From contig CM077826.1 of the NCBI GenBank assembly GCA_039720395.1, positions 25,252,430-25,316,429 of the forward strand: a stretch of DNA of 64,000 bases, read 5' to 3'. Both the position numbers and the translations under genes were made by a program. Shown here piece after piece: positions 43,907 to 54,158 of this stretch. The first letter of the stretch is position 1, and each line of letters starts with the position of its first letter. The DNA comes from Liquidambar formosana. Its lineage: Eukaryota; Streptophyta; Magnoliopsida; Saxifragales; Altingiaceae. A model generated the notes under the pieces. The model was not told where the DNA came from. It saw only the letters and a list, made by a program, of their open reading frames with translations, and ran no database searches.

Positions 43907-45128
43907 ATAACAATGTCATATTGTAAGCTTCATAAATCAATAGGTAAGAAAACAAAAATTTTAAAAATAACAAGAATGAGTCACATTACCTACGGCTGTT
44001 GAAAAAATACAGAAATTCCGAATTTAAATCTTGTCAATGGAGTTTGTAACACATCTTGGACGATTTTAGGGTATAAAATTATATATATTAGCAATTGTCA
44101 TGCCATCTCATGCACAAAACAGTACTTATAGGGTTTTCAATAGTTCATTTAAACAAATAAAAAAAGGGCCCTAACCTAAAAACAGTTAACAAATCAAACT
44201 TAAATAAAAAATAAAAAATAACAATGTCATATTGTAAGCTTCATAAATCAATAGGTAAAGAAAAAAAAATTTAAAAACTAACAAGAATGTGTAACATTAC
44301 CTACGGCTGTTGAAAAAATACAGAAATTCCAAATTTAAATCTCGTCAATGGAGTTTGTAACACATCTTGGACGATTTTAAGGTATAAAATTATATATATT
44401 AGCAATTGTCATGCCATCTCATGCACAAAACAGTACTTTTAGGGTTTTCAATAGTTCATTTAAACAAATTAAAAAAGGGCCATGACCTATTAACAGTTAA
44501 CAAATCAAACTTAAATAAAAAATAAAAAATAACAATGTCATATTGTACGCTTCATAAATCAATAGGTAAAGAAAAAAAAAATTTTAAAAATAACAACAAT
44601 GTGTCACATTACCTACGGCTGTTGAAAAAATACAGAAATTCCAAATTTAAATCTCGTCAATGGAGTTTGTGACAAATCTTGGACGATTTTAGGGTATAAA
44701 ATTATATATATTAGCAATTGTCATGCCATCTCATGCACAAAACAGTACTTTAGGGTTTTCAATAATTCATTTAAACAAATAAAAAAAGGGCCATGACCTA
44801 TAACAGTTAACATATCAAACTTAAATAAAAAATAAAAAATAACAATGTCATATTGTACGCTTCATAAATCAGTAGGTAAAGAAAAAAATTTTTAAAAATA
44901 ACAAGAATGTGTCACATTACCTACGGCTGTTGAAAAAATACAGAAATTCCAAATTTAAATCTTGTCAATGGAGTTTGTAACACATCTTGGACGATTTTAG
45001 GGTATAAAATTATATATATTACCAATTGTCATGCCATCTCATGCACAAAACAGTAGGGTTTTCAATAATTCATTTAAACAAATAAAAAAAGGGCCATGAC
45101 CTAAAACAGTTAACAAATCAAACTTAAC
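43907..45128. repeat. Tandem array of four ~310-bp units
   Basis: Units begin at about 43907, 44217, 44529 and 44838, each starting with AATAACAATGTCATATTG. Each contains CATTACCTACGGCTGTTG, CTTGGACGATTTTA, a TATATATATTA tract and CAAAAAGGGCC-like ends. The units differ by a few percent and by small indels in A runs. There is no coding frame. The array lies upstream of the transposase gene, near the right end of the element. Confidence 0.95.
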
Positions 45129-45758
45129 AAGGGTGATTTCCCTGAACAGATCTTACCCGAATCTTGAGGAATCACGGCTAAAGGGTGATGACGAACACCA
45201 AGTTGTGAGCGACCACGGTGTAGACATGCGAGATTGTGAGAAGATGAACGTGCGACGGAAGAGGCTGCTGCGAAATTAGGTGAGAAGATGAAAAGGGCGA
45301 CGCTGTGGTGGTTGCGTGTGACTAGTGAGAAGGAGTAAGCTAAGGTTTGGGATGTGTAATCGTGGAGGGAAAGGACATGGCTGGAATAAGAATTTATTCA
45401 TTGAAGAAGGCAAGGGCACGCTTGGAATTTAAAATTATTGTAAAACACATTCCCAGCAGTCGGGAATCAAACCCACGTTTCGATCGGGAATGATTTTTGG
45501 CTTTCGTTGGGAATCTGATGGGTCAAGGAAAGCTCCATGCCCGGGAATGTTGGCTTGCCAAACAAGGGAAAGGGGAATGAAACCCCTTTCCCGGGAATCA
45601 TACCCCGAACCAAACACTGCCTTAATGTTTGAAATAAGTGTGTGAATAGCAATAGAATAGGAAAGGACCCTTTCTTTCAGGGTATATTATAGCATTCCTA
45701 TTCTCAGGTAATGTGCTATTCCTAGGTGAGATTCCCAACCCACGAACCAAACGCACCC
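45129..45758. other. Right terminal region of the Harbinger-like element
   Basis: It has repeated GGGAATG blocks and three inward-facing TTTGG modules (read on the minus strand from 45758, 45621 and about 45572), mirroring the left end where modules begin at 28651, about 28741 and about 28796. Multi-module termini are seen in some PIF-derived elements. GC-rich sequence at 45140-45350 may be an untranslated leader. Confidence 0.5.
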
Positions 45759-46125
45759 TTGTGTCCATGATGTTTTGGAAAATGCTAAAGAAGTTCGATC
45801 CCTCTATTATAGAAAATGATGCTCCTCTTCTCTCCTCTCCTTAGCTAAAGAGTTATCTAAAAGGCTAACAATTTTAGATTTTTAGCTAAAGTAGTGAGTG
45901 GCATCTCTGAACAGAGTTATCTAGTTCTCTAAAATATATAGACCCTTTGAGGCACCTCAAATATAGTTATAGCCCTTTTGACTCTCTTAGCTAGAATAGA
46001 GAAAAAATAACTAATCCTATAAAAAAAAATAGCTTACCCTATCGGAACCATCACTTGAATATAGAATTATCTATATATTTAACTAGTCATGCTTGAGAGC
46101 CCTCTTAACTCATTTAACTAAATAA

Positions 46126-46500
46126 GAGCATCTCCAGGGTACTAACCATTTTTTTTTTCCTGCTACTTTAGCTAGCAAAATAATATTTTTTAAAATAGCT
46201 AACTAGCTATTCAAGTGAGTACTCCAAGGGTACTAGTTATTTTTGAGCTATTTCAAAATTTTTATTAATAATCTTTCTTCTTTTAATCATTTGGTGAAGA
46301 GATAAAAAGGAAATGACGCATAAAGAGAGAACAAGTGTCAATTTTTTAACGAAAAATGGTTTAGCTAGCGAATGTAGCTAGCCGAAATAACGATAGCTAA
46401 AATAGCTAGCCATATAGCTAACCCATTGGAGAAGGAAAAAAGTAATTTGGCTAACTAAAATAACTAAGGGGGTTGGATAGCTAGTCCATTGGAGATGCTC
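46126..46500. mobile_element. Tourist-like MITE with TAA duplication
   Basis: Inverted ends GAGCATCTCCA (left) and TGGAGATGCTC (right) are flanked by TAA at 46123-46125 and 46501-46503. The interior is rich in TAGCTA/TAGCTAGC blocks. The 3-bp TAA duplication places it with PIF/Harbinger-type MITEs. Similar AGCTA-rich sequence just to the left (45790-46120) may be an older relative. Confidence 0.8.
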
Positions 46501-46588
46501 TAAGTTTCTTCAAAGTAGATAAAAAATAGCTAATTCTATTAGACATGCTCTAATGTAATCAAAAAAGGTTCATTGATTGCATTATTTT

Positions 46589-46620
<32 letters not shown>

Positions 46621-49071
46621 TCCTTTCTTTTTTTTTTTTTATTTGCCAAACAAGAGGTATCCCAAGCCATTAAGCCCAGAGTAATTTCTCGTGATGCACA
46701 AATCACCCGCAAGCCCATATATTCAATAGTATGGAAGCGGAGATTCAAACTTGAAACCTACGGTTCTTAAGCTATTCTGGACTTCCAGGTCCCATGCATT
46801 ATTTGTTAAATCTGAAAATGTAAGCTAAAAGTATCAAAAGTTGTCAAGTATTGCATGTAACCACTTGCATATGGACATGTCACCATCATAACAAATCCAG
46901 CATCATTTGATAGGTCCGTAAAAATAAAATTTACGTGATTCCATCTCAAAAATTAAATTAGTTTTCAATGGTTCCTATGACTTTCCTCGCACTGTGGTGA
47001 GTAAAACTGTGTTTTAATTCCAACTCCTACTTCATTAGTAGTAAGAAAGAGATGGAGACAGAGTCTTTGATGGGTCTCCTATGGTATATAACGATTCAAC
47101 AAATTAGACCAAATGATCGATACTACTCTTTGTCACTTTCGCTGCTTTTTTCTTTTCATTGAAAATTTTTAGTATGATGTCAGCGGATCGGTAATGGTCA
47201 TTTGAAGGAGCGGTGTCAGTGTGGTTTGTTTCTATTATAATGGGTGTAAGTGTAATTTCAATAATGGAAGGATTGAATGTATTTATCAAATAACATTCGA
47301 GTCTTAGGTGTAATTTGTCCTATGAAATATCATCTTGGGATGCCTCTATAAGAAGGGGTAATACAATCATGCATGTGGGCACCCTTTTAATCACAACTAT
47401 TTTCCCTTAAGCATGCACTCGTGGCACAAAAATGATATGATATACATGTTTGAAAAATAACACAATGTACAAATTGAATATTACAATTTATTTGAAGGAA
47501 CACTTAACTGAAAACAAAAATATACGGAAAAGGCCGCTGTCCTTAAAACTGATTTTGCCCCTCAAGAAGTACTTGGTGCAATGAGGGTAGTGGCAGCCGA
47601 GCTATATCTAGGTTATGATAACCATGACCATGCCGGAAAGTGCACACTCATAATACTTAATTGCAATGAAAGTAGTCGATCACGCCCTATTCAACATTTA
47701 AACAAAAGCTAGAGTAAGTGGAGAGATTGACCTTGACCACGTTTGTTTGAACAAAATTAGAATGGAATGAAATGAGTTGACCACGTTTGTTTGAACAAAA
47801 TTAGAATGGAATAAAATGAGATTTCAATAGTGAGCGGTCGCGTTCACAATTGAAATCTCATTTCATTATATTCTGATTCCCTCGATTCCGCCTAAACAAA
47901 ACAAACATGCCCTGAATTCACCTTGTCCAACGATTCAAGATCAATTGGGGGGGAGAGAGAGAAATGAAAACAGGCTCGGTTGAACAATTGTCCCTACTGT
48001 ATTTTTATTTGTTATAATAATAATGGTGAGCTGGAAGCATCATCTTAGATGAGGAGCTATTATGAGGAGTTATGCCTCACTATAATGAGGATTCAGGAGA
48101 TAGGCAGTACCTCTAACATCCTTGTAAGCTACAGCAGTAGAAGATAAATGCCCATCTCCTGATAAAAGTGAAGATTACATGATAGATCATGATCTAAGAT
48201 GATGCTTATCCACTATTGCTTGTGCTCTCACCAAAGGGCCTCTCAAAATTCAAACGATCCCAGGTTGGTTTTTGTTGTAGAAGATGCACAAAGTTCCTAA
48301 AATCCTTAAAAGTAGCTTAATTTGATGGAGTCCCATGTTCCTCTCAAAGATGATTCCTGCAAGAAAAGTTTCTTTTTTTTTTTTTTTTTTAAAGAAAGAA
48401 AAAAAGAGAGGCTCCGGCCTCTAGGTAGAGGTGTTTCTCGACTTTTCCGCGACTTTCTTTATCCTTCCTAGCCAGATGGACATCACTGTTCTGGACCTCC
48501 ACTACTTAGTGAGTTAGTGCTGTTTTTTTGGCCTCACATTTTCAATAATTAGACCATATGCATATATGAATATGAATTTTTCTTTTTTTTAAAAAAATAA
48601 AAAAATAAAAAAATAAGAAAAAAAGGCCCTGTAAGAGTTAGAAACCCATTTCACAATAAAAAATCCACACTCAAAAAAATTTATACACAGCCAGAGCAAG
48701 AAAGACTAGAACTCAACTGATTATATTAAACAAAGAAATCAATCAAACACCAAAATGAGGAAGATAGGTAACCAAATTAATTGAAATTAAACTATTTGAA
48801 AAGAACCATCTGTGTTAAGTAGAAAGACCCAGAGCACTTTTTGATCTTTCCTTCAAAGAAAGCCTGCTGGACCATCATGCTTTAAAAATGGACACAACAA
48901 TACGTGGCCCTAAAAGACCCCGTTAAAGGAAACAAGAAACAGCTAAGAGGGGTTCCCTTGAAACTATGTTTCACTGCTGCAATCAAGAGTAAAACAGCAG
49001 AAACCAAAGTATTGAGGTTCTGACCTCGGTGACTGAATTCTTAGAGGCAACAAAGATTGTAATTCGACGAA
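46501..49071. other. No gene recognised; microsatellite and small foldback
   Basis: A (CTTT)n tract is at 46588-46630. A direct repeat of GACCACGTTTGTTTGAAC lies at 47736 and 47781, followed by an inverted copy of GAATGGAATGAAATGAG-like sequence to about 47880, a small foldback. T and A runs at 48371-48405 and 48575-48625. No coding sequence is supported. Confidence 0.45.
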
Positions 49072-50799
49072 TTAGATGACTGAATTGTAAGAGGAAGATG
49101 CATAACCAGCTGCATGTAAAGGCTGAATGAAGGCAGAATCAATACTCTCTTCAACCTCCAAGGCCGGAATCTCATTGAGATCAAAACTTTTAATTGTACG
49201 ACCAGTGCCACTGGCTTCTCCCATCGATGATGCTACTTGGCTTGATGTAGCTTCAACTGGACTGGTCCAATGACACCTCTTGTGACCCCCGAGAGCCTGA
49301 CCCGTTGGGAAATTTTTGTTGCAAATCCTGCATTGGTGTCCTGTACGCACCACAACCCTTGAGCTAGCAGCAGCCTCTTCACATTCCTCTGTTTCATCGA
49401 CTAGAGCAGTGGGGTAGTTGGCATGATGTTCTTCATCCTCAGCAGCAGAGGCGTAGGCAGATTCATCATCCATGGTGTGACGTCTCTTCTTGACTTTGCT
49501 ATGGCTGGACCTGTGACCACCCAAGGCTTGGTGGGTTGGGAATGATTTGTTGCAAGTGCTGCATTTGCATCTCTCAGGCATTTGCTTGTTGATTGGGTCA
49601 ACTGGAGGAGCTATTTGGCCGAGTGTTTCCAAATCTCTCAACGTCATTTTTCTCCCATTTTTCTTTGACTTCTCAACCATGTTACAGCTATTTGATTCTT
49701 CCATATGATCATCTCTAAGACTAGGACAGTCCGTATTCTTCCATCCAAAATTCATGATCAATCGTTTTCTGGAAGAAACTGAGTCTTTAACAAAGCCTCT
49801 CCTTTGCCTCTTTCCATCCCTTTCAGTGGAATCTCACTGCTGTTCCCATCATCAGTATTAGACCCTGTTTCATCAGTTTTGAGCTTCTTTCCCGCACAAT
49901 TCCTTCCTTGTCCCACTGGTGACACCTCAATCCTTCGCTTCTTCTCTGATGGGGCAACGCATTCAGTATCTTGATTCTTGTCCTCAATTTCGACCTTGTT
50001 CGATAAGGAATTGCTGTTAATTGTGGCCTCAGATACGTCAACTCTTTGCTTATTATAGGATCGGCCAGAATTGAGGGAATATTCCTCGCAAACCTGAGCT
50101 AGCATCATGAGATTATATAAAGCATCCGGCATCTGCTCCTCTGAACCCAAACTAGAACCATTGCCAGCACGACCGGTGGAGGCAGTTCTTTTCCGGCCTC
50201 TCCGGGCAAGTGGCAGACCCCCCTGAGAGAGACTCTGATAAATCAACAACTGAGACTGAGCCAAGAGCTTTATTAACTGAATCCATATGATTATCCGTCT
50301 GCTTCTGTGCTATGGCGTCTGACAAGGTGGAGGATGAAGTGTTTCTCGATGTCGACATTGGAGGTTGAATTCCCCTCCATTCCCTCTCAGGATGGCACCT
50401 CATGTGCCCAAACAAGGACTTCATGGACGGAAAGTCCTTACCACAGAGCGAACTGGTCGGCTTCTTGCTATTAAGATCATCATCAGCGACATGTACGTGT
50501 TTTTTGAGCACTGGGTATTGAGTCCTATTGAGGAGGGCGGCGCCTTCCTTGTTGGGTTGAAGTTGAATTCTCATGTGACCTCCCAAACCTTTACCGGAGC
50601 TGAATCCCTTGTTGCAGACTTTGCAAACCCAAGAAGGCTCAGCCTTTTCCGTGGGGCTCTGAGGTTGATCATGGATGCCTTCTTCGCCGCTGAACTCACT
50701 GGAGTTTGGAATCTTGAGCTTGATCCACAGTCGTCCATTGGTAGTGATGGTCGTCAGCTTCAAAGGCATGTCCAACTGATACTCTTGATCATCGTCCAT
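49072..50799 (-). pseudogene. C2H2 zinc finger (ZAT-like) transcription factor gene with two frame breaks
   Basis: A single-exon gene of about 575 codons read in three steps: 50799 to about 50220, to about 49780, to 49072. Finger 1 (CKVCNKGFSSGKGLGGHMRI) has Gln instead of the last His. Finger 2 (SSLCGKDFPSMKSLFGHMRC, then H) has Ser instead of the first Cys. Fingers 3 (CSTCNKSFPTHQALGGHRSS) and 4 (CRICNKNFPTGQALGGHKRC) are complete with plant-specific QALGGH. A C-terminal FDLNEIPALE is an EAR-type repression motif. The first break coincides with a run of six C (50218-50223); the second is near 49770-49790. It would act as a nuclear repressor. Either a decaying gene or assembly errors; the start ATG at 50799 is clear. 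Confidence 0.8.
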
Positions 50800-50873
50800 G
50801 ATAAGAAAAAAAAGAAGAAGAAAAAACCCTAGAGAAAAGAAAGCAGCTAATCAATCTATCTAGCTCGCACGCT

Positions 50874-51046
50874 CTTTTATATATATATATATATATATAT
50901 ACTACCTATAAAAGGATTAGGATTAGTTCACCTTATTTGATTAGGATTAGTTTATATACTAGTTATAAAAGGATTAGGATTAATTCACCTTATTTTATTA
51001 GGATTAGGTTTTTTTATATCTATATCTATATCTATATCTATATCTA
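50874..51046. repeat. AT and TATATC microsatellites; older Helitron-like 5' end
   Basis: (AT)n at about 50878-50900 and (TATATC)n at about 51016-51046. Between them ACTACCTATAAAAGGATTAG (50901) resembles the 5' start of the Helitron at 51047 and may be the 5' end of an outer element ending at 53616. It lies directly upstream of the C2H2 gene. Confidence 0.45.
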
Positions 51047-53218
51047 TCTATACTACCTATAAAAAGATGAATGTGAGAAAAACTTTTGATTGACTAATAT
51101 ACCCTTATTTTAATTTTTAAATACACAACTACCCTTCCGCATATATAAGAAATATAGCAATATAAAACACATACCGTAATAAGAATTCTAAGGAAATTAT
51201 ACAACTACCCTTCTACATATATAAGAAATATAGCAATATAAAACATATACCTTAATTAGAATTCTGAGGAAACTATAATTCGTATAATAATTAAATAAAA
51301 CCAAACTCAGATAGGAATTAATTAAAATATCTAGATTATTCCTAATTCTTTGCTATACATATTTATAAAATTCTTTAGAAAACACGTTGGCATATATTTA
51401 GAGATTTGATAATAATCTACAACCAATCAACCATACGTCTCCCTAATTCCCTTAATATATAATATGAAGACAATATTGTCCTTTTTTTAGTTAATGTAAA
51501 CATATTAATAACCTTCCACAAAATTAACTAATTTTAGTATTTTACAAAACCCCTAAACCCTACCTTCGTCCCCACTACCCACTGTCTTTTCCTTCTCCTT
51601 CTTTTCTCCCATGCTAAGAACCTCTTTATCTCCCAAGCAGCCAAGCTTCACAACTTCAATGCCTCATATAGACATGTCATCCATATTTAGTTGCGTAAGC
51701 CTAGCTATCAAGTCAAGTTCTAGATTTTTGCCTATGCCAAGGAGTAGACGGTCCTACCTTTCTACCTTCAGTGAGCATCTTTCTTCCTGTCAACCAGGGC
51801 TAAGTTCTACCTTAACTTAAGTGTGCTTGTAACTTCGAAAGTTAATTGTTCCAAAGGACAAGTCCAGGGCTTCCATTTATAGGGCATTTCTTGATATCTA
51901 TTGTTGTGGTTTATGATTTATTTTATTTTAATATTGTTTTATTTTTATTGTTGTAGATATGATTGGTTCTATTATACTTTATCTTTTAATGCAAAGCAAG
52001 TTTTGAGAACTACCCTTATTTTTTGTGGTTGTCTTTTATAGTATTTATTATATAGGGGTTTTTCTTTTCTGTTTCTTGACTTTGTATTGGGTGGGCTTAG
52101 GCATAGATAGTTAACATTCAAAATTTTAGAATTAAATATCAGCGTGTTTAGTTTTATAATGCTTATTGAGTAACCGTTAACCGGTGCATTAGCTTGACAT
52201 TAATTTTTTTCTCTTCTCTCTTATAAATTGAGTATTTAATCTTTCTCGTTTTTTTCTCTTTACAGACTCAAAAACCCGTCATAAAAAGGTACCAATTTTT
52301 TATCTTTTCTAGATTCTTCGTTTTGACATGCTCAATATGTTTGTAATATAATCTTAGGGATTAAAACTCCCTTCGTAAGAGATTAATTTGCTTTATTTTT
52401 TGTACGTTACCATTTTTATATTTTATATAATATTTTAGGTATTTTTTTTAGTGATTTGTCGAACAAAATATGTTTGTAAGAAATTGTCATTGTCATGGTT
52501 ATAAGTTATTGTTCCCTATAAATTTCACTATTTTTTTTTTTTTAATATATCATTTATAGGATCAATTGTAGTCAGTAATTTTGTTTCTTGAAATCTGTTA
52601 TAGCATACAAGTTGCTTAAAATTGGATGATCAAAGGTGCACACAAATTTTAATTTGGTGGCCGGTTTTTTATTTATTTATTATTTTCTCCATATTCTTAG
52701 AAAACTTCGTTGTCTTAACAAAGGTTCTTCAAATCTTTGTGTTATATCTTATAATATATATAGGTATATGTAACGTTATGCAAGTTTATGAATCTCCTTA
52801 TAGTTGTATAGCCATCTTTCAAACCTCCCTCTTTTTTTATGCTTAAGTTCATTTGGATGTTAGTTTCAATATTGCATCTCGATCTTATTGGAACGAGATA
52901 TAAGAAAAATTAAAATAAATATTATTCTACCCAAACAGGAAAAGAAAAAAAATTTGTTACGTAAGTGAAAAAAATCCCAATTTACAAATTTGAGTTATAG
53001 TGGGAGAAGGATAAAAGGCAATATGTGGAAACTAAAATTTGAGGAATTTTATCTAGAAGAAAAAATTGTTTCATGATTGTAAAAGGTTTGGTAGTTATAT
53101 GAATTAGAGTTGTACTGGGAGATGAACAATGAGTGAGTATAGAAATTTAAATTTGATTTAAAAATTATTTTTTAAAACGCAAATATTATTACGTGCAACG
53201 CACGTATGCATCAACTAG
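51047..53218 (+). mobile_element. Non-autonomous Helitron
   Basis: It begins TCTATACTACCTATAAAA after an A and ends ATGCATCAACTAG before a T, the A|TC...CTAG|T pattern of Helitrons. Twelve bases before the end, TACGTGC AAC GCACGTA (53190-53206) forms the terminal hairpin. Length 2172 bp. No Rep/helicase is encoded, so it depends on an autonomous relative. A 69-codon frame at 51611-51820 is not recognised and may be captured sequence. Confidence 0.8.
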
Positions 53219-53616
53219 TTTATATAGAAAGACGGTTTCCCAAGAAAAGAAAAAATATGAACAACGATAGTGAATATCTGATTGCCTAGAGAAAGGATTA
53301 TAAGGTGAAAAGTCTTCCAAAAGTTGCATATCTACCTCTTCATATTGAGATTTCCTAAATCAGAGTAAGATAATTCCCATCAATTTCTTTAATCCTTTCT
53401 ATAGCTACAGTCATTGTATAGCTACAATCAGAATCCAACATTAAATTAATTTACTTTATTTTTGTACAGGTCATTGTGTTTTTATCAGAGTGTGATGCAC
53501 ATACGACGACCAACAAAAACCTTGCTAAGAATTTAGAAATCTTCATGCATTTTCTTTTTAAATATAATTATTATCATTTAAAATGTTTACGTGTAACGCA
53601 CATGTGCTATAGCTAG
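53219..53616 (+). mobile_element. 3' end of a second Helitron
   Basis: The sequence ends ACGTGTAACGCACATGTGCTATAGCTAG before a T, with a weak hairpin, like the end of the element at 53218. It may be the remaining 3' part of an outer Helitron into which the 51047-53218 element inserted. Confidence 0.5.
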
Positions 53617-54118
53617 TATATATAAAACAGAGGAATGGCACCCTCTTGTGTGCCACGTGTCAACATAAGATTGTTTTATTTTTCTTTTCTTTTTTTTGTT
53701 TTATTTTTTTTTTGTTTTATTTTTTTTTTTGGCTTTTTACGTGCTGAAACAGTGACAGTTGGAGAAAATTTTTTGGTAAAATTACTTTTTAGTAACGCTT
53801 TTCGAACCTAATACCAAAAAAGGATATTATGTGTCAACTTACTACAAATTGACTACAAATCTGCACCAAAATGACAACTAATTTCCATTTTTTCATATTG
53901 AGTTGGGAAGTAGCCACTAAAATGTAATTTTTCCAAAAAATTACTTTTAGTGGCTTCTGCGAAAACTACTTTTAGTGATCACTTTCTAACTTAATACCAA
54001 AAAAAAGATATTATCTATCAACTTGCTACAAATTGACTTGATAAATGCTTCGAAGGACTACTAACTTCTTGTTTGGTATCAAGCTAGGAAATGGTCACCA
54101 AAAGGTAAATTCCTCACC

Positions 54119-54158
<40 letters not shown>

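Larger units (their letters stand above)
28651..45758 (-). mobile_element. Candidate giant PIF/Harbinger-type element with gene cargo
   Basis: The left end GGGTGTGTTTGGTTCGGGG (28651) matches the right end read in reverse GGGTGCGTTTGGTTCGTGGG (from 45758), and weaker similarity continues for about 68 bp. The flanks are TTA (28648-28650) and TTG (45759-45761). PIF/Harbinger elements duplicate TTA/TAA, so one side would have mutated. An inner right end at 45621 shares GTGTTTGGTTCGGGG and is followed by a perfect TTA. The interior holds a Harbinger-type transposase and Myb/SANT gene plus unrelated genes. About 17 kb is long for this superfamily; a nest of several elements is the main alternative. 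Confidence 0.5.

Noticed and set aside
28651..45621. Taking 45621 with its perfect TTA as the outer right end
   Set aside because: Similarity of the left end to the sequence ending at 45758 extends much further (about 68 bp). Kept as an alternative, since TTA versus TTG at 45759 is imperfect.
46539..46770. Frames at 46539-46770 with Lys/Glu or Phe/Ser repeats
   Set aside because: Translation of the CTTT microsatellite.
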